Assembly: GCF_030679875.1 (NCBI RefSeq)
Contig: NZ_JAUXSP010000029.1
Coordinates: forward strand, 62,001-126,000
Length of the DNA: 64,000 nt
Reading direction: 5' to 3'
Source: Phenylobacterium sp.
GTDB taxonomy: Bacteria > Pseudomonadota > Alphaproteobacteria > Caulobacterales > Caulobacteraceae
A program made the translations under genes and the position numbers. The notes under the pieces were generated by a model, which did not search any database, was not told where the DNA came from, and saw only the letters and a list, made by a program, of their open reading frames with translations. Of this stretch, positions 1 to 9,092 are shown piece by piece. The stretch's first letter is position 1. Each line of letters starts with the position of its first letter.

Positions 1-814
1 GCTGAGGACCCTCCGGATCCGGCGCCGGGGGCATCTCGCCCCGCCGCAGGAAGCGCCGGGCGCCCGCGCTCGCGGCGGTCAGGATGTTGGAATTGACCCC
101 CCGGTGTGTGCCCAGGGCGCCCTTGGGCTTACCGGTTGTCCCCGAGGTGTAGAAGATGGTCGCATCGTCGTCCTGGTCGATCTCCACGTCCGGCAGGGCC
201 ACGTCCGGGAGCTTGGCCCAGCTGTTGGCGTCGCCGATCACGTCCTCAAGCTTGGTGACGTCCGGATGGGCGATTTCGTCGGATTCGCGCGAGACATAGA
301 CCCGCACGAGCTCGGGGCAATTGGGCAGATGCTCGGTCAGGCGCTCATAGCGCTCGGCGTCGAGCACGACGATCTTCGCCCCGGAGTCGGTCAGGCCGTA
401 CTCCAGCTCTGACCCGGTCCACCAGGCGTTGAGCGGGGTGACGATGGCGCCCAGCGAGGCGCCCGCATAGAAGGCGACGACCCATTCAGGCAGATTGCGC
501 ATGACGATGGCGACCCGGTCGCCCTTGGCCACGCCCTGGGCGGCGAATTCCTTGGCCAGGTTCGCCACGGCCCGATGGAAGGCCTCGAACGAGACCCGTT
601 CGTCCTCATAGACCAGGAAGATCCGCTCCCCATGGGCGCGACCAGCCTCGATCACTGAACGAAGGGAGGGTGGCGAGTTTTTCCACGCCTTCATGGTCAC
701 GCCGCGGACGGTGACCTCCTCCATCTCGAACGGAACGCCCGGTGAAGTGAGTAGAGCGTGGGCGTCGGCGATGGACATGGCTGGCCAGCCGGGAGGCAGA
801 GCGGCCTCGGTCAT
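1..814 (-). CDS. Acyl-CoA synthetase (AMP-binding enzyme), N-terminal part, cut by window edge
   Basis: The minus strand is open from an ATG at 814 to the window edge (271 codons) without a stop. The product would activate a carboxylic or fatty acid as acyl-AMP and then as the CoA thioester. The adenylate-forming family P-loop is visible as TIFYTSGTTGKPKG near residue 225, and the region RVAIVMRNLPEWV followed by GASLGAIVTPLNAWW is typical of long- or medium-chain acyl-CoA ligases. The start is supported by AGGAG about 7 bases upstream. The C-terminal half, including the hinge and the catalytic lysine, lies outside the window, so the substrate cannot be judged. Confidence in the superfamily is high. 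Confidence 0.9.
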   Translation of the reverse strand, partial: MTEAALPPGWPAMSIADAHALLTSPGVPFEMEEVTVRGVTMKAWKNSPPSLRSVIEAGRAHGERIFLVYEDERVSFEAFHRAVANLAKEFAAQGVAKGDRVAIVMRNLPEWVVAFYAGASLGAIVTPLNAWWTGSELEYGLTDSGAKIVVLDAERYERLTEHLPNCPELVRVYVSRESDEIAHPDVTKLEDVIGDANSWAKLPDVALPDVEIDQDDDATIFYTSGTTGKPKGALGTHRGVNSNILTAASAGARRFLRRGEMPPAPDPEGPQ

Positions 815-1008
815 GAGCGTTCTCCTAATGCTGCACAGGGGTCAGACAGCCCCCGTATCTTCCTGGGTGAACAAGCATAACCTGGGACCGGAGGCAAACA
901 TGTGTTCGCCTGCCCGCGCTCAAGCTGCGTCGGCGGGCCGCAGGCCCCGGAAGGATGTCCTTAACGACGGCGCGCTCAGGTACGGCCCCAACCTAGGAGC
1001 GCGCCCCC

Positions 1009-3072
1009 ATGGAATCTCCCATCGCCGCACGCCTTATGGCCCTGCGACGGCTGAATATTCTGGAAACCGATCCCGAGGCGTCCTTCGACTCGCTGGTCGG
1101 CCTGGCGGCCCGCATCTTTTCGGCGCCGATCAGCGCGTTCTCGTTGATGGACGGGGAGCGTCAGTGGTTCAAGGCCAGGATCGGGATCGCGCCCACGGAA
1201 ACCCCCCTTGAGATTTCCTTCTGCACCCATGCCCTGACCTCCGGCGAAGAGGTCTACGAGATCAGCGACGCCTCCGCTGACGCTCGATTTGAGGACAATC
1301 CGCTGGTCTGGGGAGAGACCAGTCTGCGCTACTATCTGGGCGCGGTCATTCGCTGCCCGTCCGGTGTGCCCATCGGTACGCTCTGCATTCTCGACACAGT
1401 GGCCCGTCCGCCGATCAGTGATGAGGGCCGGAGCCAGATGCGAAGTCTGGCCAGGGCCGTGGAGGATGCGCTGCGCCTGCGGTTAGAGCTGGCCCTGCGG
1501 CGAGAAGCCGAGGACCGGCTGGCCCAGAGCGAGGCCGGCTATCGCATGCTGGCCAATCACTGCCACGACGTCCTGGTGCGCGCGGACAGCCGCGGTGTGG
1601 TCTCCTACGCCTCCCCTTCCATCAAGATGCTGGGCTACACCCCCGAAGAGGTCATCGGGCGCCGGCTGATCGACTTCGTCGCCGACGATCATCGTGATTC
1701 GGTCATCGCCGGGCTCGCCAAGCTCTTCGATCCGACCTCGCCGCACTACGATCCGGATTCCCCGCGTGAAGTCATGCAGAAGCCCTATCCGGCCAAGACC
1801 CGGTCAGGGGAGACCCTGTGGCTCGAAGGCGCCTCAACCCTGGTCAGGGATGCGGAAGGCCAGCCGGCGGAACTCATCAGCGTCTATCGCGATGTGACAG
1901 CCCAGCGCGCCCTGCAACAGCGCCTGGAGGCGGCTGTCGAAGCCAAGGCGGCCTTCCTGGCCAATATGAGCCATGAACTGCGGACGCCCCTGACCAGCAT
2001 CCTCGGCTTCACCGCCCTGCTGCGACAGTCGGGCCTGCCCGCCACGGCGGAGGGTCACATCCGCAGGATATCCACCGCGGGCGAGGCCCTTCTGGCCCTG
2101 ATCAACGACATCCTCGACGCCTCAAAGCTCGAGGCTGGGCAAATCGAGCTGGAGCTTGAGCCTGCCGACGTGATCGCCCTGGCGGAGGAGGTCCGCGACA
2201 TCCTGTCGGTGCAGGCCTCGGTCAAGGGCGTCAGCCTGCAGGTCATGAATGAGCTGCCCCGGCGACGCCGTCAGGTCGACAGCCTGAGGCTGCGCCAAGT
2301 CCTGCTGAATCTGGTCGGCAACGCCGTGAAATTCACCGATCATGGCGCGGTGGGCGTCCACCTCAAGGAGGTCGGGCCAGACGGAGACCGCCTGAGGATC
2401 GAGGTTCTCGACACCGGCCCAGGGCTGCCGGAGGCCCACCGAAAACGTCTGTTCCAGCGGTTCGCCCAGGGGGATTCCAGTGTCACCCGCCGGCACGGTG
2501 GCAGCGGGCTTGGCCTGGCGATCTGCCGCGAGCTCATTGAGTTGATGGACGGCGAAATTGGCGCGGAGAATCGAGATCAGCCCGGCGCCTGCTTCTGGGT
2601 GGAAATCCCTGCCGCAGCGGTCTGTCCAGAGCAGCAGATCACCACCCCCGCCCCCGCCAAGGGTCCGGCGCTATCGGGCCGGGTGCTGATCGTCGACGAT
2701 CACCCCGTCAATCGCGAGCTTGTGCGCCTCTTTCTCGCCTCCCCCGCGGTCACAACCGTCGAAGCTGAGAACGGACAGGTCGCCATCGAGAAGGCGCGCG
2801 CCAGTTCGTTCGACCTGATCCTGATGGATGTGAACATGCCGGTCCTCGACGGCTTGGCGGCGGCCAGCACCATCCGCGCCAGCTGCCCGCTCAACGCCGA
2901 CACCCCCATCGTCGCCCTCACCGCCCAGACCGGGCATGAGATCGAGCAGAAGTGCTTCGACGCCGGGATGGACGCCGTGCTCGCCAAACCGATCGCCTAC
3001 CAGGACCTTCAGGCCCTGGCGGCTCAGATCATGGCCGCGGGCCTCACCCCGGAGCAGGCCGCAGTCGCCTGA
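1009..3072 (+). CDS. Hybrid sensor histidine kinase (GAF-PAS-HisKA-HATPase-REC)
   Basis: The 687-residue protein has no obvious membrane segment and is probably a soluble sensor kinase. Order of parts: GAF domain about 20-160, PAS about 175-300 (GYTPEEVIGRRLIDFV), HisKA with the phospho-acceptor His322 in SHELRTP, HATPase with the N box (NLVGNAVKF) and G boxes (DTGPGLP, GGSGLGLAI), then a receiver at about 558-680 with the acidic pair in VDDHP and phospho-acceptor Asp607 in LILMDVNMP. Phosphate should pass from His322 to Asp607; no phosphotransfer or response-regulator partner is adjacent. The start is chosen for AGGAG about 10 bases upstream. It converges with valS with only 18 bases between the stop codons. 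The signal is unknown; GAF and PAS suggest a small ligand, light or redox cue. Confidence 0.93.
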   Translation: MESPIAARLMALRRLNILETDPEASFDSLVGLAARIFSAPISAFSLMDGERQWFKARIGIAPTETPLEISFCTHALTSGEEVYEISDASADARFEDNPLVWGETSLRYYLGAVIRCPSGVPIGTLCILDTVARPPISDEGRSQMRSLARAVEDALRLRLELALRREAEDRLAQSEAGYRMLANHCHDVLVRADSRGVVSYASPSIKMLGYTPEEVIGRRLIDFVADDHRDSVIAGLAKLFDPTSPHYDPDSPREVMQKPYPAKTRSGETLWLEGASTLVRDAEGQPAELISVYRDVTAQRALQQRLEAAVEAKAAFLANMSHELRTPLTSILGFTALLRQSGLPATAEGHIRRISTAGEALLALINDILDASKLEAGQIELELEPADVIALAEEVRDILSVQASVKGVSLQVMNELPRRRRQVDSLRLRQVLLNLVGNAVKFTDHGAVGVHLKEVGPDGDRLRIEVLDTGPGLPEAHRKRLFQRFAQGDSSVTRRHGGSGLGLAICRELIELMDGEIGAENRDQPGACFWVEIPAAAVCPEQQITTPAPAKGPALSGRVLIVDDHPVNRELVRLFLASPAVTTVEAENGQVAIEKARASSFDLILMDVNMPVLDGLAAASTIRASCPLNADTPIVALTAQTGHEIEQKCFDAGMDAVLAKPIAYQDLQALAAQIMAAGLTPEQAAVA

Positions 3073-3090
3073 AGCCACGCGCGGCCAGCC

Positions 3091-5757
3091 TCAGCCCACG
3101 CCGGCCAGGCGTTGGAGAGCGGTCTCAAGCTTGACCTTGGCGGCCTCAGCCTCGGCCATGCGCTCACGGTTTTCCTCAACCACCTCTTCTGGCGCCCGGG
3201 CCACGAAGTCGGGGTTGCCCAGCTTCCTGGCCGTGTGCGCGACGTCGGAGGCCAGGGTGGCGATTTCCTTCGTCAGACGCGCCCGCTCGGCGGTCAGATC
3301 GATAAAGGCCGCCACCGGCAGGGCCAGCGTCGCGCCCTCGACCACGAACGGAATGGCGCCGTCAGGCGCCCGATCCACCATCTGGACACTGGCGACCCGC
3401 AGGGTCTGGCAAATCACCGGCGCCGAGCGCTCAAGGACATCGCGCTGGGCCGGACTGGCCTCGATAACCAGCAGGTCTGGGCGGGCGCCGGGGGGCACGT
3501 TCAGCTCGGCGCGCACCGATCGGCCCTCACTGACCGCGGCGATGATCAGGCTGATCTCGGCCTCGGCGATCTGGTCGACCAGGTCGTCAGTCAGTTCAGG
3601 CCAAGGCGCGGTCATCAGGAAGCCCTGGTGTCGGCGCGCGGCGCCCTCGCCGGCCGTCTGGGCCCAAAGCTCTTCGGTGACGAAGGGCATGATCGGGTGC
3701 AGCAGGGTCAGGATGACGTCCAGGATCCAGGCCGCCGTGGCTTGGGTTTCGGCTTTGGCGGCGGCGTCCTCGCCGTTCAGCAGCGGCTTGGCGAGTTCGA
3801 CATACCAGTCGCAATAGACGTTCCAGATGAAGCGGTAGAGCAGGCCCGCGGCCTCATCAAAGCCGCAGCCGTCCAGGGCCGTGGTCACCGCCTGGCCGGT
3901 GCGGGCGGCCTCGCCGACGATCCAGCGGTTGAGGGGAACCTCCAGAGCCGCCGGGTCGAAACCCTCGGCGCGGGCGCAGCCGTTCATCTGGCAGAAGCGG
4001 GTGGCGTTCCACAGCTTCGTGCCGAAATTCCGATAGCCCTCAATGCGCTGACGCGAGAGCTTGATGTCCCGGGCCTGGCCCGACATGGCCGTCAAGGTGA
4101 AGCGCAGAGCGTCGGCGCCGAACTCGTCAACCAGGTCCAGCGGGTCCAGGACATTGCCCTTGGACTTGGACATCTTCTTGCCCTCGGCGTCGCGGACCAG
4201 GGCGTTGATGAACACCCGGCGGAAGGGAACCTCGCCGGTGAAATGGATGGCCTGCATCATCATCCGGGCGACCCAGAAGAAGATGATGTCGAAGCCGGTG
4301 ATCAGGGTGTGGGTCGGATAGAAGCGAGCCAGGTCGCTGGTCTTGTCCGGCCAGCCCATGGTGGAAAAAGGCCACAGACCTGAGGAGAACCAGGTGTCGA
4401 GGACGTCTTCGTCCTGCCTCAGGGGCTCATCACGCCCATAGTGCTCGCGGGCCGCAGCCTTGGCCTCGTCTTCGGTCTCGGCCACGAAGGCCTTGCCGTC
4501 CGGGCCATACCAGGCCGGGATACGGTGCCCCCACCAGAGCTGGCGCGAGATGCACCAGGGTTGGATGTTCCGCATCCATTCGAAATAGGTCTTGTCCCAG
4601 TTGCGGGGCTCAAAGACCGTACGTCCCTCCTCGACCGCCTTGATGGCGGGGCCGGCCAGGGTCTTGGCGTCGACATACCACTGGTCGGTCAGGTAGGGCT
4701 CGACCACCGCACCGGAGCGGTCCCCGTGCGGGACCACGTGGCGGGTCTTCTCGATCTCCCGCAGCAGACCGAGCGCCTCGAATTCCTCGACCACCTTCTT
4801 GCGGGCGGCGAACCGGTCGAGGCCGCGATAGGCCTCCGGCGCATTGTCATTGATCCGCGCGAAGTCGTCGAAGAGGTTGATGACCGGCAGATTGTGGCGC
4901 TTGCCGACCTGGAAGTCGTTGAAGTCGTGGGCCGGGGTGATCTTCACCGCGCCCGAGCCCTTTTCCGGATCGGGATACTCGTCGGCGATGATCGGGATCG
5001 GCCGGTTCACGATGGGCAGGCGCACAGCCTTGCCAACCATGTGCTTGTAGCGCTCGTCGTCGGGATGGACAGCCACGGCGGTGTCGCCGAGCATGGTCTC
5101 AGGTCGGGTGGTGGCCACGACGATCTCACCGGAGCCATCCTCCAGCGGATAGGCGAAGTGCCAGTAATGTCCGTCGACCTCGCGCTGCTCGACCTCGATG
5201 TCGGAGATGGCGGTCTGGAAATGGGGGTCCCAGTTGACCAGCCGCTTGTCGCGATAGATCAGGCCTTCCTTGTGGAGCTGGACGAACACCTTGCGGACGG
5301 CGGCTGACAGGCCTTCGTCCAGGGTGAAGCGTTCGCGGCTCCAGTCGCAGGAGGCGCCCAGGCGGCGCAGCTGGTTGACGATGGTCCCGCCGGACTTGGC
5401 CTTCCACTCCCAGATCTTCTCGACGAAGGCCTCACGGCCCATGTCGCGGCGGCTGATGTTGCCGGCCTCGGCCAGCTGGCGCTCGACGATGTTCTGAGTG
5501 GCGATGCCCGCATGGTCGGTGCCTGGCAGCCACAGCGCGGCCTTGCCCCGCATCCGCTCAAACCGGATCAGCACGTCCTGCAGCGTATTGTTCAGCGCGT
5601 GGCCGATGTGCAGGGAGCCGGTGACGTTCGGCGGCGGAATGACGATGGAGAACGGCTCGGCGTTCGGATCGTCGGTGGGGGCGAACGCGCCGGACTGCTC
5701 CCAGGCCTCATAGAGGCGGGGTTCAGCGGTCTTGGGATCAAAGGTCTTATCAAGCAT
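3091..5757 (-). CDS. valS: Valyl-tRNA synthetase
   Basis: The 888-residue class I synthetase charges tRNA-Val in the cytoplasm. Signature motifs are present: HIGH at residues 50-53 (TGSLHIGHAL), KMSKS near residue 528 (KKMSKSKGN), the editing (CP1) insertion between them with TTRPETMLGDTAVAVHP, and the C-terminal coiled-coil arm (LTKEIATLASDVAHTARKLGNPDFV) typical of ValS. Length fits the family. It lies downstream of popZ on the same strand, separated by two strong hairpins, so it probably has its own promoter. No clear Shine-Dalgarno precedes the ATG; instead an 8-codon reading frame with its own GAGGG overlaps the start (separate entry). Confidence 0.98.
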   Translation of the reverse strand: MLDKTFDPKTAEPRLYEAWEQSGAFAPTDDPNAEPFSIVIPPPNVTGSLHIGHALNNTLQDVLIRFERMRGKAALWLPGTDHAGIATQNIVERQLAEAGNISRRDMGREAFVEKIWEWKAKSGGTIVNQLRRLGASCDWSRERFTLDEGLSAAVRKVFVQLHKEGLIYRDKRLVNWDPHFQTAISDIEVEQREVDGHYWHFAYPLEDGSGEIVVATTRPETMLGDTAVAVHPDDERYKHMVGKAVRLPIVNRPIPIIADEYPDPEKGSGAVKITPAHDFNDFQVGKRHNLPVINLFDDFARINDNAPEAYRGLDRFAARKKVVEEFEALGLLREIEKTRHVVPHGDRSGAVVEPYLTDQWYVDAKTLAGPAIKAVEEGRTVFEPRNWDKTYFEWMRNIQPWCISRQLWWGHRIPAWYGPDGKAFVAETEDEAKAAAREHYGRDEPLRQDEDVLDTWFSSGLWPFSTMGWPDKTSDLARFYPTHTLITGFDIIFFWVARMMMQAIHFTGEVPFRRVFINALVRDAEGKKMSKSKGNVLDPLDLVDEFGADALRFTLTAMSGQARDIKLSRQRIEGYRNFGTKLWNATRFCQMNGCARAEGFDPAALEVPLNRWIVGEAARTGQAVTTALDGCGFDEAAGLLYRFIWNVYCDWYVELAKPLLNGEDAAAKAETQATAAWILDVILTLLHPIMPFVTEELWAQTAGEGAARRHQGFLMTAPWPELTDDLVDQIAEAEISLIIAAVSEGRSVRAELNVPPGARPDLLVIEASPAQRDVLERSAPVICQTLRVASVQMVDRAPDGAIPFVVEGATLALPVAAFIDLTAERARLTKEIATLASDVAHTARKLGNPDFVARAPEEVVEENRERMAEAEAAKVKLETALQRLAGVG

Positions 5758-5776
5758 GGCGGATCAGGGGGTCCAT
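5750..5776 (-). promoter_or_regulatory. Possible upstream ORF overlapping the valS start
   Basis: On the minus strand GAGGG (5786-5782) lies 5 bases before an ATG at 5776. That ATG opens a frame of eight codons (MDPLIRHA) whose TGA ends at 5750, inside valS codon 3. The valS ATG at 5757 has no purine-rich ribosome site of its own. Ribosomes ending the short frame could restart at valS. The peptide has no run of valine codons, so classical attenuation is not suggested. Inference only. Confidence 0.3.
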
Positions 5777-5823
5777 ACAGGCCCTCGCAGTTGCGCGAAA
5801 GCCGGATGCTGCGCCGAAACGAA

Positions 5824-5850
5824 CGAACCCGCCCTGGCGGGGCGGGTTCG
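5824..5850. terminator. Strong hairpin between popZ and valS
   Basis: A 10-bp perfect stem (CGAACCCGCC / GGCGGGTTCG) with a short loop. Read in the popZ direction it is followed by TTCGTTTCG, moderately T-rich. It probably ends popZ transcription or, if transcribed into valS, forms part of its leader. Confidence 0.55.
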
Positions 5851-5854
5851 GCGA

Positions 5855-5878
5855 CTCACACGCCCCTATGGGCGTGAG
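5855..5878. terminator. Second hairpin just after popZ
   Basis: An inverted repeat CACGCCC / GGGCGTG with a CTAT loop, extended by CTC/GAG across one bulged base, begins 11 bases beyond the popZ stop. Together with the hairpin at 5824-5850 it makes a tandem pair, which supports a transcription end for popZ. Confidence 0.45.
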
Positions 5879-5889
5879 AGACGGAAATT

Positions 5890-6477
5890 CTAGCGTACGC
5901 GCCCGCGGGCGATGCGCTCGACCTCTTCGCGGACCGAAGCCTCGACGATCTGCGGGAGGTTGTCGTCCAGCCACTGCTTGAGCAACGGCCGCAGCATCTC
6001 GCGGACGACGTCCTCAAGGGTGCGGTCGGTGTGAGGCATGCCAATGGCCGCCGACAGTTGACCAAAGGCCGAGGCCGCGGCTGTGGCGGCTGTCTGGCTC
6101 AGCAGCCCCTCATCGCCGTTGGTGTTGCTGACCGGCTCATAGCTTGAAGGCGGCGAATAGGCGGCCGACTCCGGCTCCGAAGCGGCCGGCGCCATGGTCG
6201 GGCTGTAGACGTCAAGGTCGCCAACCTGATCGACTCGCTCGGTGAGTTCGAGGGCGTCGTCTTCGGGCTCCGGCTCAGGGGCCGGCGCTTCATAGGTCGC
6301 CTCGGGTTCAGGCTCCGGCTCCGGCTCGAAGGTGGAAGCCGGCTCGGGCGCGGCCGACTCTGCCGGCGCCTCCTCGGCCTTCGCCTCGTCCGCAGGCGCA
6401 TCGTCCTCCGAAATGATGCGGCGAATGGAGGCGAGAATCTCCTCCATCGTCGGTTCTTGGGAGGTCTGATCGGACAT
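5890..6477 (-). CDS. popZ: Polar organizing protein PopZ
   Basis: PopZ is the Caulobacter pole-scaffold that self-assembles and tethers ParB-parS and signalling proteins. The 195-residue protein has the family's three-part layout. An N-terminal binding helix contains TMEEILASIRRIISEDD. A long Pro/Glu/Ala-rich disordered linker covers about residues 30-135 (many EPEPEPE-like runs). The C-terminal oligomerization helices span about 150-195 (LEDVVREMLRPLLKQWLDDNL). I chose the start at 6477 because it gives the classic MSDQ N-terminus; a longer frame begins at 6546 but adds an untypical arginine-rich stretch. The gene lies between valS and a TolC-family gene, as I recall for Caulobacter. A GAATC site (CcrM/GcrA type) at 6505-6509 lies in its upstream region. 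Confidence 0.93.
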   Translation of the reverse strand: MSDQTSQEPTMEEILASIRRIISEDDAPADEAKAEEAPAESAAPEPASTFEPEPEPEPEATYEAPAPEPEPEDDALELTERVDQVGDLDVYSPTMAPAASEPESAAYSPPSSYEPVSNTNGDEGLLSQTAATAAASAFGQLSAAIGMPHTDRTLEDVVREMLRPLLKQWLDDNLPQIVEASVREEVERIARGRVR

Positions 6478-6589
6478 GGGGCGCGCCGTGTTTGATGCGG
6501 TAGGGAATCCGTGCGCCAGCCTAGGCGCGATGGAGCGATCCTGCAATTTTAGCTTTGCGACGCAAGGCAGATGTCCGCCCGGAGCGCGC

Positions 6590-8089
6590 TTATTGCGGCG
6601 CCCCGGCTGTGGTCATCGGGGCGTCACGGGCCAATTGCTCCGGCTGAGGCACGAAGACGGAGTCGACAATGGCGATCGGCTCCTCCCACGGCGTCCAGCC
6701 CCAGGCGTAGCGCAGACCTCGGGAATTTGCCGTCGCGTCATAGGCGATCAGCTCCGGCGCCAGATTCGCGGCATCCAGCCGGCCGACCGCCGAAAGCACA
6801 GAGGCCGAGGCGACATACTCGTCCCGCCTGGCGGAGACCTGAGCCAGTTCGGCGGCGCGCAGTTCCTGTTCGGCGTTCAGCACGTCGATGGTGGTGCGCA
6901 GGCCCACCTGCTGTTCCTGACGCACCCCTTCGGCCGCGATACGCGCAGCGCGCACCTGGACGTCGGTAGACCCGATATTGGCGCGGGCGGCCAGAAGCTG
7001 ACTCCAGGCCTGGGTCACGTTCTGCAGGGCGGTGCGGCGGGCCTGCTCGACGGTGAGCTCGCTGGCGTTTTCCCGCTCTCGCGCCGCACGCACCCGGGAA
7101 TTGTTCAGCCCGCCGGTGAAGATCGGAACGGTCAGGGTCGCTCGGCCAGTGATATTTCGCGAATAGTCCGAGGGTTCGAACGGATCGGCCAGACCGCTCC
7201 AGCCGACACTGCCGGAAAGGGACAGGTTGGGCATCCGTTCGGCGCGCGCCGCGGCGACCCGGGCGCCGGCGGCCTGGGCGTTGTAGCGGGCCTGGCGAAG
7301 CTGGGGATTGTTCCGCTCGGCGGCCTCATAGGCCAGGTCGACCGTGGCGGGCAGCACCGCGGCCAGCGGCGGCTCCGGCGCCAGGTCAACCGGATTCTGG
7401 CCGACAATGGCGGCGTAGCTCGCACGGCTGATGGCCAGTTGCGCCTCGCCCGAACGCATCTGCGCCTCGGCGGCCGCCAGACGGGCCTGAGCCTGGGCGA
7501 CGTCGGTGCGGGTGATCTCCCCGACCTCGAAGCGGGCGTCGGTCTCTTCCAGCTGTCGGGTCAGGACCTGAACATTGTCCTGGCGGATCCGCAGGGCTTC
7601 CTGATCGCGGCGAACGTCCACATAGGCGACGATGACGCCGCCCAGGACTTCAGCCTCGATCCGGCGCAGGTTTTCCTGGCCCGCGAACACGTCGGCCTGA
7701 GCGGCCGAGACCGCCGCCCCGACCCGTCCCCCGGTCCAGACCGGCTGGGTGAGGTTGAGGCCCGCAGCGCCGGAATTGTTCTCGTCGATCCCGCCGACGG
7801 AGGTTTCGGGAATCCCGTCACCATTCAGGTCGGCCATCTGACGCGGAGTGCGCGTCTCAGTGTACTGCCCCGAGGCCGAAGCGCTGAGGGAAGGACGCCA
7901 GCCGGACCTGGCCTGAACGATGCTTTCGTCGAGGGCGCGCAAAGAGGCCCGCTGGGCCTGCAGGACCGGGTTGGTCTGGTAGGCCAGCGCAATAGCCTCG
8001 GCCAGGGTCTCGGCGGACGCGGGTCCACCAAAGGACAGGCCCGCACTGAATACGGCGGCCAGCAAGGCTCCGCGACGGCTGATGAACAT
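6590..8089 (-). CDS. TolC-family outer-membrane channel (RsaF-like)
   Basis: The 499-residue protein is predicted to form the trimeric outer-membrane exit duct for type I secretion or RND efflux. It has a signal peptide of about 27 residues ending ASA-ET, then the two-fold repeated helical/strand pattern of TolC proteins (TLAEAIALAYQTNPVLQAQRASLRA and a second helical hairpin around residues 240-300, AAERNNPQLRQARYNAQ). The mid-region NVTQAWSQLLAARANI and the closing LRTTIDVLNAEQELRAAELA are hallmarks of the family. In Caulobacter a paralogue pair, RsaFa/RsaFb, exports the S-layer protein, and one copy is recalled to lie beside popZ. No ABC exporter or membrane-fusion gene is adjacent here, so its partner must be elsewhere. 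Confidence 0.92.
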   Translation of the reverse strand: MFISRRGALLAAVFSAGLSFGGPASAETLAEAIALAYQTNPVLQAQRASLRALDESIVQARSGWRPSLSASASGQYTETRTPRQMADLNGDGIPETSVGGIDENNSGAAGLNLTQPVWTGGRVGAAVSAAQADVFAGQENLRRIEAEVLGGVIVAYVDVRRDQEALRIRQDNVQVLTRQLEETDARFEVGEITRTDVAQAQARLAAAEAQMRSGEAQLAISRASYAAIVGQNPVDLAPEPPLAAVLPATVDLAYEAAERNNPQLRQARYNAQAAGARVAAARAERMPNLSLSGSVGWSGLADPFEPSDYSRNITGRATLTVPIFTGGLNNSRVRAARERENASELTVEQARRTALQNVTQAWSQLLAARANIGSTDVQVRAARIAAEGVRQEQQVGLRTTIDVLNAEQELRAAELAQVSARRDEYVASASVLSAVGRLDAANLAPELIAYDATANSRGLRYAWGWTPWEEPIAIVDSVFVPQPEQLARDAPMTTAGAPQ

Positions 8090-8223
8090 GCGTAGTCCCC
8101 GACTTGGCCCCGACTAAGGCGATGTGTCTCTGCGCCCTATATGGCCCGCAGTTCACAGCACGGCCAGGGGTCGCAACCTTAAGCTTTTTTCACACGCGGC
8201 TTTCGCATGTGTTTCAGCACAAC

Positions 8224-8793
8224 TCAGAAGGCGAATCCTTGCTCAGGCTCAAATCCGCCGAGATAGCTGGGGGTCGCATCAAAGATTTCGCGCCGGGCGA
8301 GGCCGGTGGAGCTCTGGGTGTAGATCACCGCCTTGCCGACCGGACCGCTGCGCTCGATGATCGCCAGCCGGCCGCCGGGCGCCAGGGCGGTCGTCCAGGC
8401 GTCAGGCGTCCGCACCACAGCGCCCTCGCAGATGATGACGTCAAAGAGCTCGGCCGAGGGCGGCGTCAGGTCGTCGCCATCCAGGCGCCGCACATCAAGA
8501 CCCGCATGTTCTAGTACGGCCGCGCCATAGGGCGCAGCGATGGCCAGGGCTTTCTGACCCGGCGCGATCGCCAGGCCATGGAGCAGCTTGGCCACGTCGC
8601 GGGGCGCCAGAAGAGCCCGCCCGGGGCCGTAGGGAACCTCGGCGTCCGCATAGGCCAGATAGGCGCGGCCCGGGGGCGCCAGGCTTTCCCGGGGGATGAC
8701 CCGCATGGCGTCCTGGACGCGCAGATCAGTCACGTCGTTGATCCGGACCTGGCTGTCGACCATGTTCAGGCGGGCGGCGGAGAAGTCGACCAT
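8224..8793 (-). CDS. Protein-L-isoaspartate O-methyltransferase family protein, degenerate SAM motif
   Basis: The 189-residue protein opens with MVDSQVRINDVTD and LRVQDAMRVIPRESLAPP, the start typical of alphaproteobacterial PCMT-family proteins, and keeps the fold to the end (SGPVGKAVIYTQSSTG). However, the region where the SAM-binding glycine motif (usually EIGTGSGY) is expected reads LAIAAPYGAAVLEHAG, so catalysis is doubtful. I placed the start at 8793; a longer frame begins at 8853 but adds only an arginine/proline-rich tail. It is upstream of the TolC-family gene on the same strand with a 134-base gap. It may be a non-enzymatic relative or use another binding mode. Confidence 0.8.
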   Translation of the reverse strand: MVDFSAARLNMVDSQVRINDVTDLRVQDAMRVIPRESLAPPGRAYLAYADAEVPYGPGRALLAPRDVAKLLHGLAIAPGQKALAIAAPYGAAVLEHAGLDVRRLDGDDLTPPSAELFDVIICEGAVVRTPDAWTTALAPGGRLAIIERSGPVGKAVIYTQSSTGLARREIFDATPSYLGGFEPEQGFAF

Positions 8794-8953
8794 GTGACCT
8801 CGGGGGCGTGCAGGTGAAGCGCGCTTATAGGTCCGGCCCGGACCGGAGCGCAATCACCACCCGCAAGAGAGATTGCCGCGGGCGGGCGGTTCTGTTAGCG
8901 ATCCGCCTCCGCCCAAGACGACGCGCCTGAAAAGGGGGCGTCGGTCACCGGAT

Positions 8954-9027
8954 GGCCTGGTGGCGGAGTGGTTACGCAGCGGATTGCAAATCCGTGCACC
9001 CCGGTTCGATTCCGGGCCAGGCCTCCA
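8954..9027 (+). tRNA. tRNA-Cys (anticodon GCA)
   Basis: A 74-base cloverleaf. Acceptor GGCCTGG pairs with CCAGGCC (9017-9023), the anticodon stem GCGGA/TCCGT carries loop TTGCAAA, and the T arm is CCCGG-TTCGATT-CCGGG. The discriminator base is T, which is characteristic of tRNA-Cys, and the CCA end is encoded (9025-9027). Confidence 0.97.
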
Positions 9028-9092
9028 CCCTCTCCTATCACCGCGGCTCCCCTCACAGCGCGGCCTCATCGGCGAATCAGCAGACGCGCCGA

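Noticed and set aside
3112-4383. Long plus-strand open frame opposite valS
   Set aside because: It mirrors the valS codons in a GC-rich gene and gives a Gly/Arg/His-rich product with no domain.
6476-8095. 539-codon plus-strand frame opposite the TolC-family gene
   Set aside because: It is a shadow of the TolC gene; the product is low-complexity with no recognisable motif, and popZ starts across its beginning.
8181-8212. T-run and ACACGCG / CGCATGTGT near the TolC-family promoter region
   Set aside because: The T-run precedes the imperfect stem on the plus strand and no plus-strand gene ends there.
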